Made by a program: the position numbers and the translations under genes
Notes under the pieces: generated by a model
What the model was told of the DNA's origin: nothing
The model's input: only the letters and a program-made list of their open reading frames with translations
The model's database searches: none
Source: Mugil cephalus
Lineage: Eukaryota; Chordata; Actinopteri; Mugiliformes; Mugilidae
Length of the DNA stretch: 64,000 nucleotides
Direction: 5' to 3'
Assembly (NCBI RefSeq): GCF_022458985.1
Contig: NC_061770.1
Span: forward strand, 37,801,599 to 37,865,598
Shown: positions 31,951-44,800 of the stretch, piece by piece
Numbering within the stretch: the stretch's first letter is position 1
Layout of the letters: every line of letters begins with the position of its first letter

Positions 31951-32185
31951 GGTAGATTTCATTCATCATTTGTAAAAATCTCTGGTCATTCCGGGTACTC
32001 GTGTGCGCGCTCCCCGGTGCGCGTACGTCGAGGCTGTATCGACCACGTGGGTCGACATCAGCCAATAAGAAGACTTCCTGCAGAGGCGCGCAACTTGATT
32101 CAGGAAGTGGCTGTTTTCATTCCCGTGTCTTGAGTTCGTGTTAGCAAAAGCTTTTCCTTGTTTTGTTTTAACAATTAGCCTGAAA

Positions 32186-35100
32186 ATGTCAGGTTGCCCC
32201 GAGGTGACGTCGCTCGGGAAGGGAGACAGTTTACATCAGCAGGGTGAGGAAATAAAATACACTCTCGCGTCTTTGTTTAAGTATTGAAGCGAAATGACGT
32301 TTTGTTTTTTGCGTTGTCATCACTTTTAACTAACGACGCGAGCATTTTGAAAGTGAGATTTGTAGTTTTAAGTTGTGCTTTTCTTTCTGAAACTTCTGCC
32401 AGTGACTGTGTAGTCCAGCCCCTGATAATAGGTTTATTATGTATTTTCTCTCCTCCTCGGCCAGTTCTCGCATCCTTCCCGCTGTGTGACATGACAGAAG
32501 AAGACCTGACCCAAAACCCCCAGTTCTGCAAACTCCTGGCCACCCTGGCGCAACACGTGGACCCAACCGGACTCACCGCGCCCCTGAAAACGGAGCTGGA
32601 AAAGGTATTTTCCAGCATAGAAAACTAAGCTCATTCACAACCAGAGCGGTGATCTGTCATTTACCGACATCTACTGGCGGACGATGGGAACTGCAACAAC
32701 ACGGAGAGGAGCCTCCTCTGCCTCCTGCCTCCTCGCACAGGTTGAATGTGTGTGAAAATGTGTTTTTTTTTTTTTTTTCCCAGGCTGAGCAGAAGCTGCA
32801 GAGCCAGAGGTGTCGCTGGCTACGCTCCGAGAGCCTCCACACAGGGCTGCAGGAGATGATCCAGGATCACTGTGTCAGGAAGCACCATACTACTCTACCC
32901 CCAGACCAGAACATGGTAGGCACTTACATGCACGGTCCACAAATACCAGAGCAACGTAGATTTTTAAAATATATATATATATTCCAGCTGTAGCCAGAAG
33001 TCACAATTTGAAACCCTTTAAAGAGCGGCTATATCTGTTTTCTTGGCTTGTTTTATTCTTTATTTTATTTCCTACGTGCTGCTGTTAGGGTCCGAAACGA
33101 ATTTTTACACATTTACTATGTACGGTGTACAACTTCATAACCCAGTTACACCTGGACCATCTGTACAAAACAATCACCTGTGCAGTTAAAGCCCGTGTTC
33201 TCCATTGTACTTTTTGTATATATGCCAGTAAATTTTATTTTGTCATATTTTACATCCTACACTTTTTATTTATATTTTTGCTGCTCTCTTGTACGCTGTT
33301 GTAAATTCCTCCATTGCAGGACATATAAAGTTTTTTTTAAATCTTAGTTTAAAAAAAAAAAACATAGGTTAGAACCTACAAATATGAGATATAACTAAAT
33401 TTGATGATGGAAGTGTTTTAAGTGATGATACGTACTGATAATAAAAATAAAAATAACCGTAACAAATCCCTCGTTTGTGTTCAGTTCTTTGAGACGATGG
33501 AGAAGTGTCTGCTGGTGGCTCAGTGCGTCAGGCAGCTGGATCTCGGCGACGCCTCGGACCAGGACCAGCCCACCGTGCTGGGACTCACCCCTCAACACGT
33601 GGTGGACCTCATGCCGTCGGAGAAAGTGGGTCACGGATACACGCAAGTCCACCGACGTGTTATGAAGTTTCTGATGCGACTCTCGTGTGGATGACTCGTG
33701 TTGTTTGTCTTCACCAGAGCGTGCAGAGGATGAGGCAGGGTCTGCCCAGACAGCTGGAGAAACACCTCAAGGAAAAGTGCCTGAGCTTCCTCTCTTACTG
33801 TCAGCCTGACCAGGGTACGGTAACCATGGTGACCTGTGAAATTCAAAGCCTCGTTCGCTTTTCGGAAAATGTCATATCATCCCTCTGCGCTGCGTTGACA
33901 CAGTAGCTGCAATTGCAGTCGTGTGTCACTGCACTTTCAAAAAGCCTCACATGAACGCCGTGATAAGAATAGGCCGACCCGATCTGAACCAGGTTTCTGT
34001 CAGGTTTATAGTGGTGGTGGTGATGATGAGCCACTCGTTTATTAATAATGCGGTGTTCAGGCGTCGTCATTTATCTTTGGTTGTACATTGTTGCTGTGAT
34101 GTGGTGTAAACTGTGACCTGATGAGTTTTCAGGGGGCGACTGTAGCAAAACCACAAGTTGAATCATTTTTATTCTATTAGTGAGTAGTTCAGTCTTGTCT
34201 CTAGTGTTTGGGAGGAAATAACTTCTTCTTCTTCTGTTGTATTCTTGGCAGATTCGTTGCTCACTGTTAAAAACTGTTCTTATTGAAGTCCTGGTCAGGT
34301 TAAGTTGAAGTCTCCGTGTCTTTTAATCTCGTCCAGAGAATGGAAGTGAGGCTCTGAAGACCAGCAAGTTGTTTCATCTGTCAGCTCAGCTGGACAAAGA
34401 CAAGAAAAGAGCAGAGAGTCTGAAGGCGAGCGCCCAGGAAAACACGGTCCTTCTGCAAAGACAGACACAGCTCTACCTCTCGGTAAGTACTCCTGTAAAT
34501 GGATTTAGTTACATAAAGGAAACTAGATCTTCTGTCTGTATTTATACGCTACCACATAGTTCTTCAAGAGGGGGCAGACTTTAGTTGATTAAATTATTTT
34601 TACTTTTTTTCATTTTCCCCCACAAATTAAAAATTTAATTAATGGCACGTTAACATGAATCCAACATATTTTAGTAAAAGGATAAATGGAGGCAGAAGAT
34701 GCAAAATCTTTGGTTGATTAGACATTTTTTATACATTTTTTTCTTATTTTCCACCACAGATTTAAATATCTTTAAATACACATTAACATCGACCCAACAT
34801 ATTTTAGTAAAGGGATAAAGGATATCTTAATGCAAAATGATGACAATAATGTATATTTATAAATAGCCTCCATCAGTTTTGGGATCCTTGGCCTGAAAAG
34901 ACCAAAATGAACAGTGAACCTGAAAAGAAGACCCCAGACATACAGTGAAAAAGAACGATCTGAGGACATGTACTCACCAGAAACTGTTTCTAAACCAAAA
35001 TATTTAAAAGGAGCTGCTCACAACGATACGTTTTACTTTTTCTTTCCCTGACCAGGAGCTGACCGAGTGCATCCGTCTTCTCCAGTCTCTCGTCCTGGAC

Positions 35101-36374
35101 CACAGGCTGAAGGTCCAGACGGAATTAGACAAGAAGAAATTGGATTACTTTGAAGGCAAATGTGAATTAGTCCTACAGAAGATAAAGTAAGCACTTTTCA
35201 CGTCTTCTCCTGCTTCAATACATTTGTCACTGACATGGCTAAAAATCCCCTAGTTCAATTTATTAGGAGCATAAATATGTTAGGGAATGGAAGGATTGGA
35301 AGCTTGGGAATGTGAAATATTGGTGTGTTTGGACCGTTCTCATAGTCGGAGCCCAAAGCGAGTGAAAATGCTCCGTATAAACACCTCAATCAGAATAAAC
35401 AGGCCCAAAATTTAATGACATTTCATTCGGTTTCACAGGGGTAGAATGATTCCTTTTCCCAAACTGATCTGCTGGTCTGCGGCACCGAAGAGAGTTCGTT
35501 TTTAACAACTCTGAAAGAACTAGACATTATCGCACGCTTAGACGGCAGGAAAAAAAAAATAGAAATATCGAACTGGTTAAAAAGATCCATCAAAAATGAA
35601 TTGAAGTTGGAACAAATTGAGAAACGCTGAGCTGAGCTGAAACCTTCAATCAGAATGAGGAAAAAAAGCCTCCATGTAAACATGTAGCTAGTGTCTTAGC
35701 AACGTGTTAATACTGAAGTGGGAATTTCTGAGTCCTACTTACTGTCCAACGTTTATCTGTATGTACAAAATACCTTATTATCAACAGCTATTAATAACAG
35801 CGGCTAACATGGCTAGCGAGAAAGTCCCACTATATTCTACCATGGTTTCTTGTCGTGCTGAAATACATTTGTTGTTGTAGTTCCCATTTATCTTTGCTAA
35901 CAGCTAAGATAGCTAACAGCTAACAGCTAAGATAGATGGACATATGTGTTGCTGTTCAGTAATTTCTTCCTATATTGGCTCAAATATAGTTTCTCACGTT
36001 CTACTGTTTTCTTCCTTCTAAGGACTGAGATGGTGGAAATTCAGCTGGACACGTACACACCCGACTCCATAGCTGCCCATAGGAAAATAAGGTGATGTTT
36101 GCGTCCTCTTTGATTAGTTTTTGAGATACATTTTTAACTTAATTCTGAACTTCTTTGCAGCTCTAACTCTCTGTACTTGAATCGCAGGGAGAAGCTGGAG
36201 TCGGAGCTGAAGTCCTGCAAAGCCGAGAAGCAGTCCGTCGAGTCGAAGCTGGCCTCCTTCGAGATCCTGGGCAAAGAATTTGAGGCCCTGGCCGAGGAGT
36301 ACTGCAGGTTGCGGCAGGAGATGGAAATGAAGCACTGGGCTCTGAACGAATTCGCTCAGTACAGTGACAAGTGA
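32186..36374 (+). CDS. haus4: HAUS4, augmin-like complex subunit 4
   Basis: Subunit of the eight-protein augmin (HAUS) complex, which recruits gamma-tubulin to existing microtubules in the mitotic spindle. Nine coding exons: 32186-32243, 32465-32604, 32784-32915, 33485-33625, 33718-33814, 34337-34482, 35056-35186, 36023-36091 and 36188-36374 (TGA at 36372-36374). Phases agree and give 366 aa; human HAUS4 has 363. Matches to the human protein lie along the whole length: EEDLTQNPQFCKLL, WLRSESLH, VLGL then DLMPSE, DHRLKVQTELD, SFEILGKEFEALAEEY and the C-terminal WALNEF. The C-terminal half is charged and heptad-like, as expected for augmin coiled coils. The start ATG at 32186 precedes a short first exon (19 codons), and no longer upstream frame is open. 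Confidence 0.95.
34640..34906 (-). mobile_element. MITE family member (copy A), rearranged, in a haus4 intron
   Basis: Contains the family phrases AAAATCTTTGGTTGATTAG, TTTAGTAAAGGGATAA and CCATCAGTTTTGG in minus orientation. The phrase CAACATATTTTAGTAAA occurs twice (near 34660 and 34795), so this looks like two overlapping partial copies. Confidence 0.7.
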
Positions 36375-36649
36375 AGATCGAGTCTGACGGCGAGAGGAGA
36401 GCTCAACATTTCAGTGTTCATAGTGTAGAACTGCTCAAAATGAGACTCTAACATTTAGGTCTTTACAACTTGGGGATTAAGACTTTTTACCTTTTTAGTA
36501 AGATGCAGTTCTCAGTCTTGTAAGTAGCTTATGTTATTGTTTTATTATTGTTTCTCATATGACGTGATGTGAAGCATCTGTTTAGGGACTTGTTTCACCC
36601 AGCTGCTTCCCTCGCTATATACATAAATACACAATATTATTATGTAAAT

Positions 36650-36655
36650 AATAAA
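36650..36655 (+). terminator. haus4: Possible polyadenylation signal of haus4
   Basis: AATAAA, about 275 bases after the haus4 stop, in an AT-rich context. Confidence 0.45.
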
Positions 36656-36885
36656 AATGATGATGTCTTCAAGGCTCTGGATGAAATCCTATTTCCACGG
36701 GACATGCTGCTGTCACTGCAGCCGTGTGGAGGGAACAATGTACACAAGGCCCGTCTGGACTCGTCCTTTCACACGCTGTGTGATGGGTGTTGTTCACACG
36801 CATCGACACTCATCTGCTACCCCCTGGAGGTGTAAATGATGCGCTGCTAATACGTTTTCCTCCTATAAAGAACAGTGCTATAGAA

Positions 36886-37111
36886 CAGGGGTTTTCAATG
36901 TTTTTCAGGCCAAGGACCCCCAAACTGCTGGAGAGATTAAGTAGGGACCCCCCTACCTATTATATGTGCTCTATATTAAACTAGTGCTATTTATAAATAT
37001 ACATTATTATTAGTATTATTTTATATTCAATATTAGGCTATCCTTATCCCTTTATGAAATATGTTAGGTTAATGTGTATTTAATACAAATTTGTGAGTGA
37101 AAATTAAATAA

Positions 37112-37179
<68 letters not shown>

Positions 37180-37263
37180 GTCTAATCAACCAAAGATTTT
37201 GCGACCCCGCCCCTGCAGTACCTCCACGGACCCTCTAGGGGTCGCGGACCTCCCGTTGAAGAC
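36886..37263 (+). mobile_element. MITE family member (copy B) with internal TA expansion
   Basis: Begins CAGGGGTTTTCAATG and ends CCCGTTGAAGAC, with the family phrases GAGATTAAGTAGGGACCC, AAACTAGTGCTATTTATAA and AATCAACCAAAGATTTTGC. The extra length over other copies comes from a TA dinucleotide run at about 37108-37173. Confidence 0.8.
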
Positions 37264-37579
37264 GGATGAAACCGCCTCTAACGCTCTGACTTTTTATTTT
37301 CCAGCCTTTTCTGTCACTTATTTTTAGGCATTTTGCCTGTGACGTCACAGTGCGTGTGCTCGTTTTGGACAATAAACTTTAACAAGAGGAAAAAATTAGG
37401 ACATATTTGTAAAAAAAAAAAATGGAGCGCGTCCTACATTCCTTGGCTCTGGTGCAAGGGCTTTTATATTTAGGCCAAACAGTCTGAGGAACGTTTCTAC
37501 TGTAGTTTGCGGTCTCATCCACAAGATGGCAGCATACTATCAATTTACTACAACGTTTCACAGGACTTTCAACTTCCAC

Positions 37580-37870
37580 TGGATTTTAGCTGGTCTGAGG
37601 GAGGCTGCATGAATGTGCATCATCCTACAGATACTTGACCAGTTTGGGATCTAGTGAATTTAGAGGCCAGGTCAACACCTTGAGCTGCTCTTCATGTTTT
37701 GAAGAAACAGGTGGGTGCTACACGCCTAAGTAACATTCACACCAATACCAGGTCCACAAGCAGTTTCCCAGCAGAACACTGAATTGTCACAAGATGATTA
37801 ATGTAATTTACTTCTCCTGTCAGTGGTTTTAATGTTGTGGCTGATTGGTGCATACCATATACTGTCTGCC
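37580..37870 (+). mobile_element. Fragment of a dispersed DNA element
   Basis: The segment ending in CAGTGGTTTTAATGTTGTGG then CTGATTGGTG is a phrase I associate with a common fish DNA transposon. A 30-base core (GAGGCCAGGTCAACACCTTG) recurs in reverse complement near 45790-45825. Ends were not defined. Confidence 0.45.
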
Positions 37871-38479
37871 AACTTATAAAGCCACAATGCAAGTTGTTTT
37901 GAGCATAACTTGTGCAAATTAATGTGTTTTGTCCCCCTTTATATAATTGTGGGTCAACTCTTTTGTCATAATATTGTCTAATATCGTGTCCTTCTTGGTT
38001 TGTTTTGACATTGTCTCCCTGTTTTGTCTGTAATTGTCTAAAGTCTTCTCTGTCTGTGTTATGTAGCTGCCTTGGGACTGCGGCTGAAAATTAAAAATTA
38101 GCATTTGTTGAAGAACTAATAATAATAATGATAATAGTTTTATGACCTTTTTCTCTAATTTTATATTTGAATCACCCCTATTTTTTAATATTTATACAGT
38201 ATTTGCCTGCAGGGAAGTGTTCGTTTATGTTTAAGAGGTTAACGTCTTCTTCCTGGGTTCACTAGTATCTGCACAAACAATCAGTGTTGCCCAGAACTAG
38301 CATCTACCACTACATTTTTAGCTCCTTCAAATAAAAACAAAACAATGTTTTATAATCGAAATTATTATCTTAATCTATATGGCACACATACACCTTCCAC
38401 TTTAATTAAATTAACCTTGTAAGTTTTTATATTTTTGTATTTCTATAAGCAGGAAATTGTGAAATCGAAAGCAAGCAGA

Positions 38480-38831
38480 GCTGGTTGTCTTCTCGCGTTG
38501 ACGATCTCTGACAAAGCCGCTCTCCGCCTCGGGGAAACGGAAGTGGGAGGGAGTGAGGCATCTCGCGTTGCTCCCACCCCTCCCTCTCTCTCCATCTCTG
38601 CTCTCCTTTCATCATCATCATCATCATCACCACCATCATCAGCAGCAGCAGCAGCAGCAGCCCCGCCTCGCGACGTGAACCGCTGGCTGGTTCACCTCCA
38701 ACGCACTAAAAACTCAACATCTGGCCCGTCACCAAACAGCGCCTCCTCCGCCGCCGCCGCCGCCGCGTCCCGCGCCGCGGCATGCCCACACTCCTCCATT
38801 CAAGAAGCGGATTTGAACCGAAAGGGGGACG
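38480..38831 (+). promoter_or_regulatory. dock11: GC-rich 5' region of dock11
   Basis: CpG-rich sequence directly upstream of the dock11 start codon, after an AT-rich spacer. It holds CAT, CAG and CCG trinucleotide runs (38610-38660 and 38745-38765). It likely contains the transcription start and 5'UTR. A long open frame through here is out of frame with the dock11 ATG and is not supported. Confidence 0.5.
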
Positions 38832-41800
38832 ATGTCCGAGGTGCGAAAATTCACGAAGCGGTTAAGCAAACCCGGGACGGCCGCGGAAGTCCGGCAGAGC
38901 GTGTCGGAGGCGGTGAGGAGCACCGTGGACCTGGTGGTGAGTCTCGGTCATTTTTTTTTTTTTTAACATTTAAGAGGGGTTATGCGGTTTATGCGTTTGC
39001 GTAAATCCCCCCAAAATTGAAGTTTATCCTCACACACAGTTATTTCTTTACTAATTAATTCATTGCACACTTTCACATTCGCTGCACGGAAACAGCATAC
39101 ACCCTGTTTAAAGACGAGGAGATTACGCACCGCTCAACTCCCATATGTTTTATTTAAATTATCATTATTTCTTTATAAAATTGCCGCCATTGCCAAATAG
39201 TGTGACATTGTCCACGGGCACGCATGGATTTTTTTTTTTCCGGGGCTGTGCTGTGTGTGGGGCTCCTTTTGTGTGCGCTTTGCTGCCTTCTGGATGAGGA
39301 GCAGTGCCAGTTGGACAGCTGCAGCATGGCTTCCCTGTCTTTTTTTTGCCTTGGGAGCTGAGAGTGTGTGTGTCTCTTTACAATGCAATTTATGTGCAAC
39401 GGCTGCGCAAAAACGAAAGACTCATTCGCTTGGGTTTGGATGAGTGAGCGGTGGTGGTGATGAGGAGGAGGGCATCGGGCGCAGTGTCTTGGGGTGAATG
39501 TCATTTCAGGATCCTGCTGAGGTGGCATCTGCGCGCCGGTGTCCGTGCGCTCGCCGTGGAATGACGTAAAAACGCCGGTTTCAAAACTTTACCGCCGTGA
39601 CGTCATCCGGCGCACCTCCACATGTCTTGTTTTTCCTTTGTGTCGCGCGGTTATGTGACAGAAACCAACCAAACTAGCCGGGTTGAATGAGTTTGTGCTC
39701 CCCCGGGGGGCTCGTTCCGCGGTCTCATGATGATCATCTTCAGGAGTGTGACGCCGAGCAAACCTTGTGATGAGGTTCTGGTTTCCTCCGTAACGGAGGT
39801 CGGAGCGGTGTTGTGCGTCTGCTTTTCTGGGCCACGTGTGGACATGAGTTTAAGCTCCTGCCCGTTTCAGGGCGGCGAGGACTGGGGGCTGCTCGCTCCG
39901 TGGACTGCTAACCGAGAACAAACGCTCGTCTTTGTGGTGGGTGCGTGGCCTGTTTTCTCTCTCACATGGGGATTCCCTCAGGCGCGCTGTGACCATGCTT
40001 CCTCTGTGACTCCGTCCGGGGGGGTTCATTCGTGGTTGCCTCCTTGGTTTTTTTTCTCCCATCCTCGAAAGACTTACAGCGAGTAGAAACCAAGCACCAA
40101 AGAGGAGAACATTTGTGCACTTTTTCTTTCCTTCACAAGACCCTTGAGCCACTCAGTATTAAGTTGATTTAATGGGAATTCCCTTCAGCTGTTGTCCGCA
40201 TCTACATCTGTGTTGAGTGGTCTGTTGCCATAAGGCTGCTTGGGAACAAGAGGACAGTTGTGGAGTCCTTCGTGAACAGAATCTGTTGATTTTGACCCTT
40301 GAGGTTTCTAGTTTGCAGCCAGAGTGTTGCTGAACTGTCTCGTTTGAGTGTGCGTTGGTTGCGTTCAAGATCAAAAGTCTGCCTTTGTCATGGTTTCTGC
40401 TTGGCCACAGACCTACTCCGACTCCGCTCTTACATTATGAGATTAGGGTTGGGCGAAAAAATTTATCACGATAAAAATATAAGGCTTGAGAGCTCCAAGA
40501 TGAAACTGACCATTTTATAGTCGACTAAGCTGCTTAACGACGGGTTTAAGTAGGAAGTGACTAATCGAACAAGTCTGAAATGTGAAAACAGTAGAAGCAC
40601 GACCGATGACCGTAATAAATGTTGTCTGTGCGTCGAGGACAGCGTCAGCCGGGGGACAGGTCATCCAAAATGAGGACTGTCCCCAGAAATCGGGGACGTT
40701 TGTTCATCCTAATTTACCAGAGGATGTGGCTGCTTTCTTTCTCCTGACTCATTTATTGGCTCTCGTCATACTCCAGCTTGTGGTTGTGATTCAGGTGGTG
40801 GAGTAACTTTGTTGCGTTGCTCTCTTTATCCACCTCATGATATAAGAACCAGCTGCATATTATTGATGAGGAGCCTCGTTTAGCCACAGGTGAGCTACGT
40901 CTGCGAGGACGTAGAGTACGTCATCAGCTTGCGTTTGTCACATTTAGCACGAGGTGGGGATTGTTTTTAGTGGTATATCATGTAGCTAAGTTATCGTCCA
41001 TTCCTACTTGAGATGCTAGTCGGACGGTGGACAATGACCAGCGCAGAGCAATCAGTCTTAGTCTGGATATCTAATATCTGTTGGAAGCATGTGTGCTGGC
41101 TGCTATATGGGCTAAAAACACTTTTAGAGTACCTAGATACTGTAATACTCAGTAGCCATCTATACTTTACTATGGTCTACCCACTTGTGTTTGTGCTTCA
41201 GGTGGTGGAATAGATTTATTATGCTGTGTTTTTGTTGTAAACTATGCATATCATTAGCCTAATAGCATAACTGCCTCAGTCATTCTTTGACTGACATCAA
41301 TAAAAATACCAATGTGCTTGCCATAAATTGTGTTTTTGCTTGTTTTACGCAATAGGCAATTGTGCTATTAGGCGATAACGATATGAGACAAGTTTGTTCC
41401 ACCTCACATCTGATATCCACATTCTACCATACTCGTTATTCTGCTCTGCACATTAGCCACAGACGAGCTAGGGCTGTGATCAGCTTGCGTTTGTCACATT
41501 TTTCCTCGAGATGGCAAGTTGTCATCATCGTGTGGTTTGGTTTTGGAGGTGAATCGTGTGCGATAAGTTATCCCCACATTCCTACTGCGTAGCGGTCTGC
41601 GCTGATTACACTGATTAAGCTGATTAAGCTGAAGCCTCTGCTTCACCTTAATGCAGAAGTCTAAACCACCTGTGAGACATCAAACAGTCGAGATGGGATC
41701 CTAAACTGTGAGGAGCTTTAGTTAAAATGACGTGAAATCCTTGACTTGTTGATGACTGATCATGTGGACTACTTCTGCTCTGTGTGTCTCTGGTGTTTTC

Positions 41801-44800
41801 TAACGGGGAAGCCTGTCAATAGTCAAGATGTCTTTGTTTTAACCTTGTTTTCTCTTTTGCTAATAACCAGTTCTTTTTGATTTATATTCACATTCATGTA
41901 TAGATACTTTATTTAGCCTGTGGGAAATTTGAGTAAAGCAAACTAGAGACCTGGTGGCGGAGGCTGCCACTGGCGTCAGCACCTTAAGAAGATGCTCATT
42001 CAGCATTTGACCTTTACAAAAGCTATTAAAATTATCGACTGGTCAGTTAATTTGTTCATTAGCAAAATGGCAACCATGTGAATAGTTGATTAACTGCAAT
42101 TCATCAGAAAAGTCAAACATGTCCTGGTCACAGATTTTCAAATTCCTTTGTCTCCATCATAGAAAACGTCACATGTAATCTTGGTGTAAAGAAACAAAGA
42201 CTGTGGGATTAGTTTTCAGAAATTTTACAGACTAAACCTTTAATTGAGTAACTGAGTAGAGAACCTCCAGATTAACCCTAGAAGGAAAATGCACTACAAC
42301 TGTAAATGGTTCCCAAAAAGGAGGAGGAAATGACAAAAAATGTTTGGGAACCACTCTGGAGGAATGTGCTGTTGACGTTGCAGAGGACACAGAAACTTGT
42401 GCTGCCTTCAAGTGGAACTCGTGAGCTTGTGGTTACGACATGGGAAGTCACGTACAAATAAATGTTTGGCATTCAGATGGTCCTCTGCTAGGCAACAGAG
42501 GCTAACAGTTAGCAAGCTGATGGCCGGGTGACTTTAAGTAGACATAACGAAAAGATGAGGCTGTTGAGAATGTCAGTAAAGCTGCTACATACTCTGTAAA
42601 AACCTCTATATGGTGAAATGTATCAGTAAATACAGGGAGACCGGAAAAAATGTGGATTATCTGATAAAATTAAGGACAATTGGACTCGACAATGATCCAA
42701 ATGAACCAGTATGAATTTAGGAAAGTGGATTGGCCTCAGTTTCAGTTTTAGTTTAAGTTAATTTCAGTTATGATAAATGTAGCTAAATAAAAGATGCTAA
42801 CGCTAAGAGCTTTACTGAGAAGTAACGTTAGCTGTACAATACTGTGGTGTTAAAAGGATGACGAGGCGTGATGGCAAATATTCCGTTTATTGTTTCGTTT
42901 TTATTTATTGTTGGAGCTGAAATAGTTACTGTCGGCCGCAACTACGCCAAAACAACAACATCTACAAACTTATCTGACAGCCCTCCAGAACATAACTTAA
43001 CCATTTACTTCTCGTTTCTTTGGCAAACATCTGTAAAAATATATCTGCGACTGCTTTTCAAGTCTGTTCGTACAGTCAATGGTGCAACAGCTCTTCATCA
43101 TTTTTAAAATAATTGTACAATTTAGACGCTATTATAGCCTATGGTTCAAGCTAATCTCCATGTTTAACTATCACTTTTTGACACTCAGTGGCCGTAACCA
43201 CGGAGACGTCCAATTGCTGTGACATCACGTGCATACCGTCTATACAACTAAATTGCAACATATCCAAAAACATTAATGAACACGATTTCGGACCAAAAAT
43301 GTTCAGTCCAACGTTGTGGATCAAATTCATAGTCTGTGTGTCGATTGTTGTTTGTAATCTACTGTTTTGATGAAACGGTCCAAAGTTTGACTTCCCTTCA
43401 CCGGAAGGGACCGTGACGGCGAAATGTGCAGCTTGTGCAACACCGTAATTTCAAGCGAGGGCGGCAACACCACCAACATGATGAAGCATTTGTCAATGGC
43501 GAGCTGCATTAAATACAGAGTGTACCATGTGTCCGACAATTTCTAGTCAACAAGTGCTGCTAAAACTCAGCAGAGCAGAGCTAGTGAGGATACAGTGACG
43601 AATTTTTCTATTCATTTACTTATAGAAACTTAAATTTCTGTTGTTCACACGAAACCACGAACGTCTACTTTTTCTAAACCAGAAATTGACAGGAGGAATT
43701 TGTAAGGAAATCGATAATCTTATGTCCATCCCTAGCCGTAGCCGTTTAGTTTCTTTTAGACCCAGTAGTGATTCTGTTTGGACGAGAGGCTGGAGCTGGG
43801 GAGGAGCTGGGGTGGAGCGACGGGCGAATCTGACCTGAAAACCCAAATCCTGCTTGACAGTCTCTCTGGACCCTATGTGTTAGTCATTAAATGTTGTTAA
43901 AGTTATTGACTTCAGCGGTGAGGCGGACTACTATTCTTCTTTTTCAGACCTGTGTCCATCTTTATATACAGTCTATGCATTCTAAATACCTATGTATTCC
44001 ATTAAATCTGACACAAAGTCATGTCTGATGCTCTGTTTAAACATTAATACACCTGTTATAGGATAGCCAGGGAGTGATACAGGGACCAAAGAGGCTTGCT
44101 TGCATCTTTTTCTCTTCCTCCCTTCCTCGTTGGCGCACAGATTGGAGCACTTAGTGGGGTCAGCCGTGGGACAGCGATGGCGTTTTAAACCCATCCATTT
44201 TGTGTGTAATGTGTGTAATGTGCCCTAGCCCACGTAATAAAATCCACTTGCCGGAGCCTCACATCTGCAGACCCATAACGGGACGCAGACATCTGGAAAG
44301 CTCACATCATCATCGTCGTCGTCGTCTCAGTTCCCTGGGGGCAGGACTGGGACTTGCCTCTTTGTACTTGGCGTTTAGAGTATTTTGAGTGTTCCCCAGC
44401 CAGACTTGAGATGTAATGGGAGCTGGCGACACCAACGCGATGGGAAAGTGTCTCGGGGTTGTTTTCACTGCTCAGCTACACCCAAGTGTTGTGCCACGTC
44501 CTTTCAGTGTCTCTTTTCTTCCTCAATCAATGACGCTCTGGTTTCACAGCAGCTGATTCCGTCTGTGAAAGCAGAACGCACTCATCTGTCTCTCCCCTTC
44601 TCTTTCTCTTTGCTTCCTCTCGCCGCCGCCTCTCAGCGTAACGTGATCGACGTCGCAGCTCCCAGCTCTGCAATCGCCGCCGGCAGCCTCGTCCGACTTG
44701 CAGCTCTGCGGTTCCGCTCGTTGCACACGACAGGAAGCTGAGCTGCTGCGTCGGGTGCAGGGGCGGTACAGCCATGTGTAATGGTTTCAGCAGACTTGTA

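Noticed and set aside
30360-32186. Bidirectional promoter shared by fxr2 and haus4
   Set aside because: The likely starts are about 1.7 kb apart and the CCAAT cluster lies close to fxr2 only.
38435-39004. 189-residue plus-strand frame over the dock11 start
   Set aside because: Different frame from [13 protein letters not shown], low-complexity Ser/Ala runs, and it runs through the exon 1 donor into the intron.
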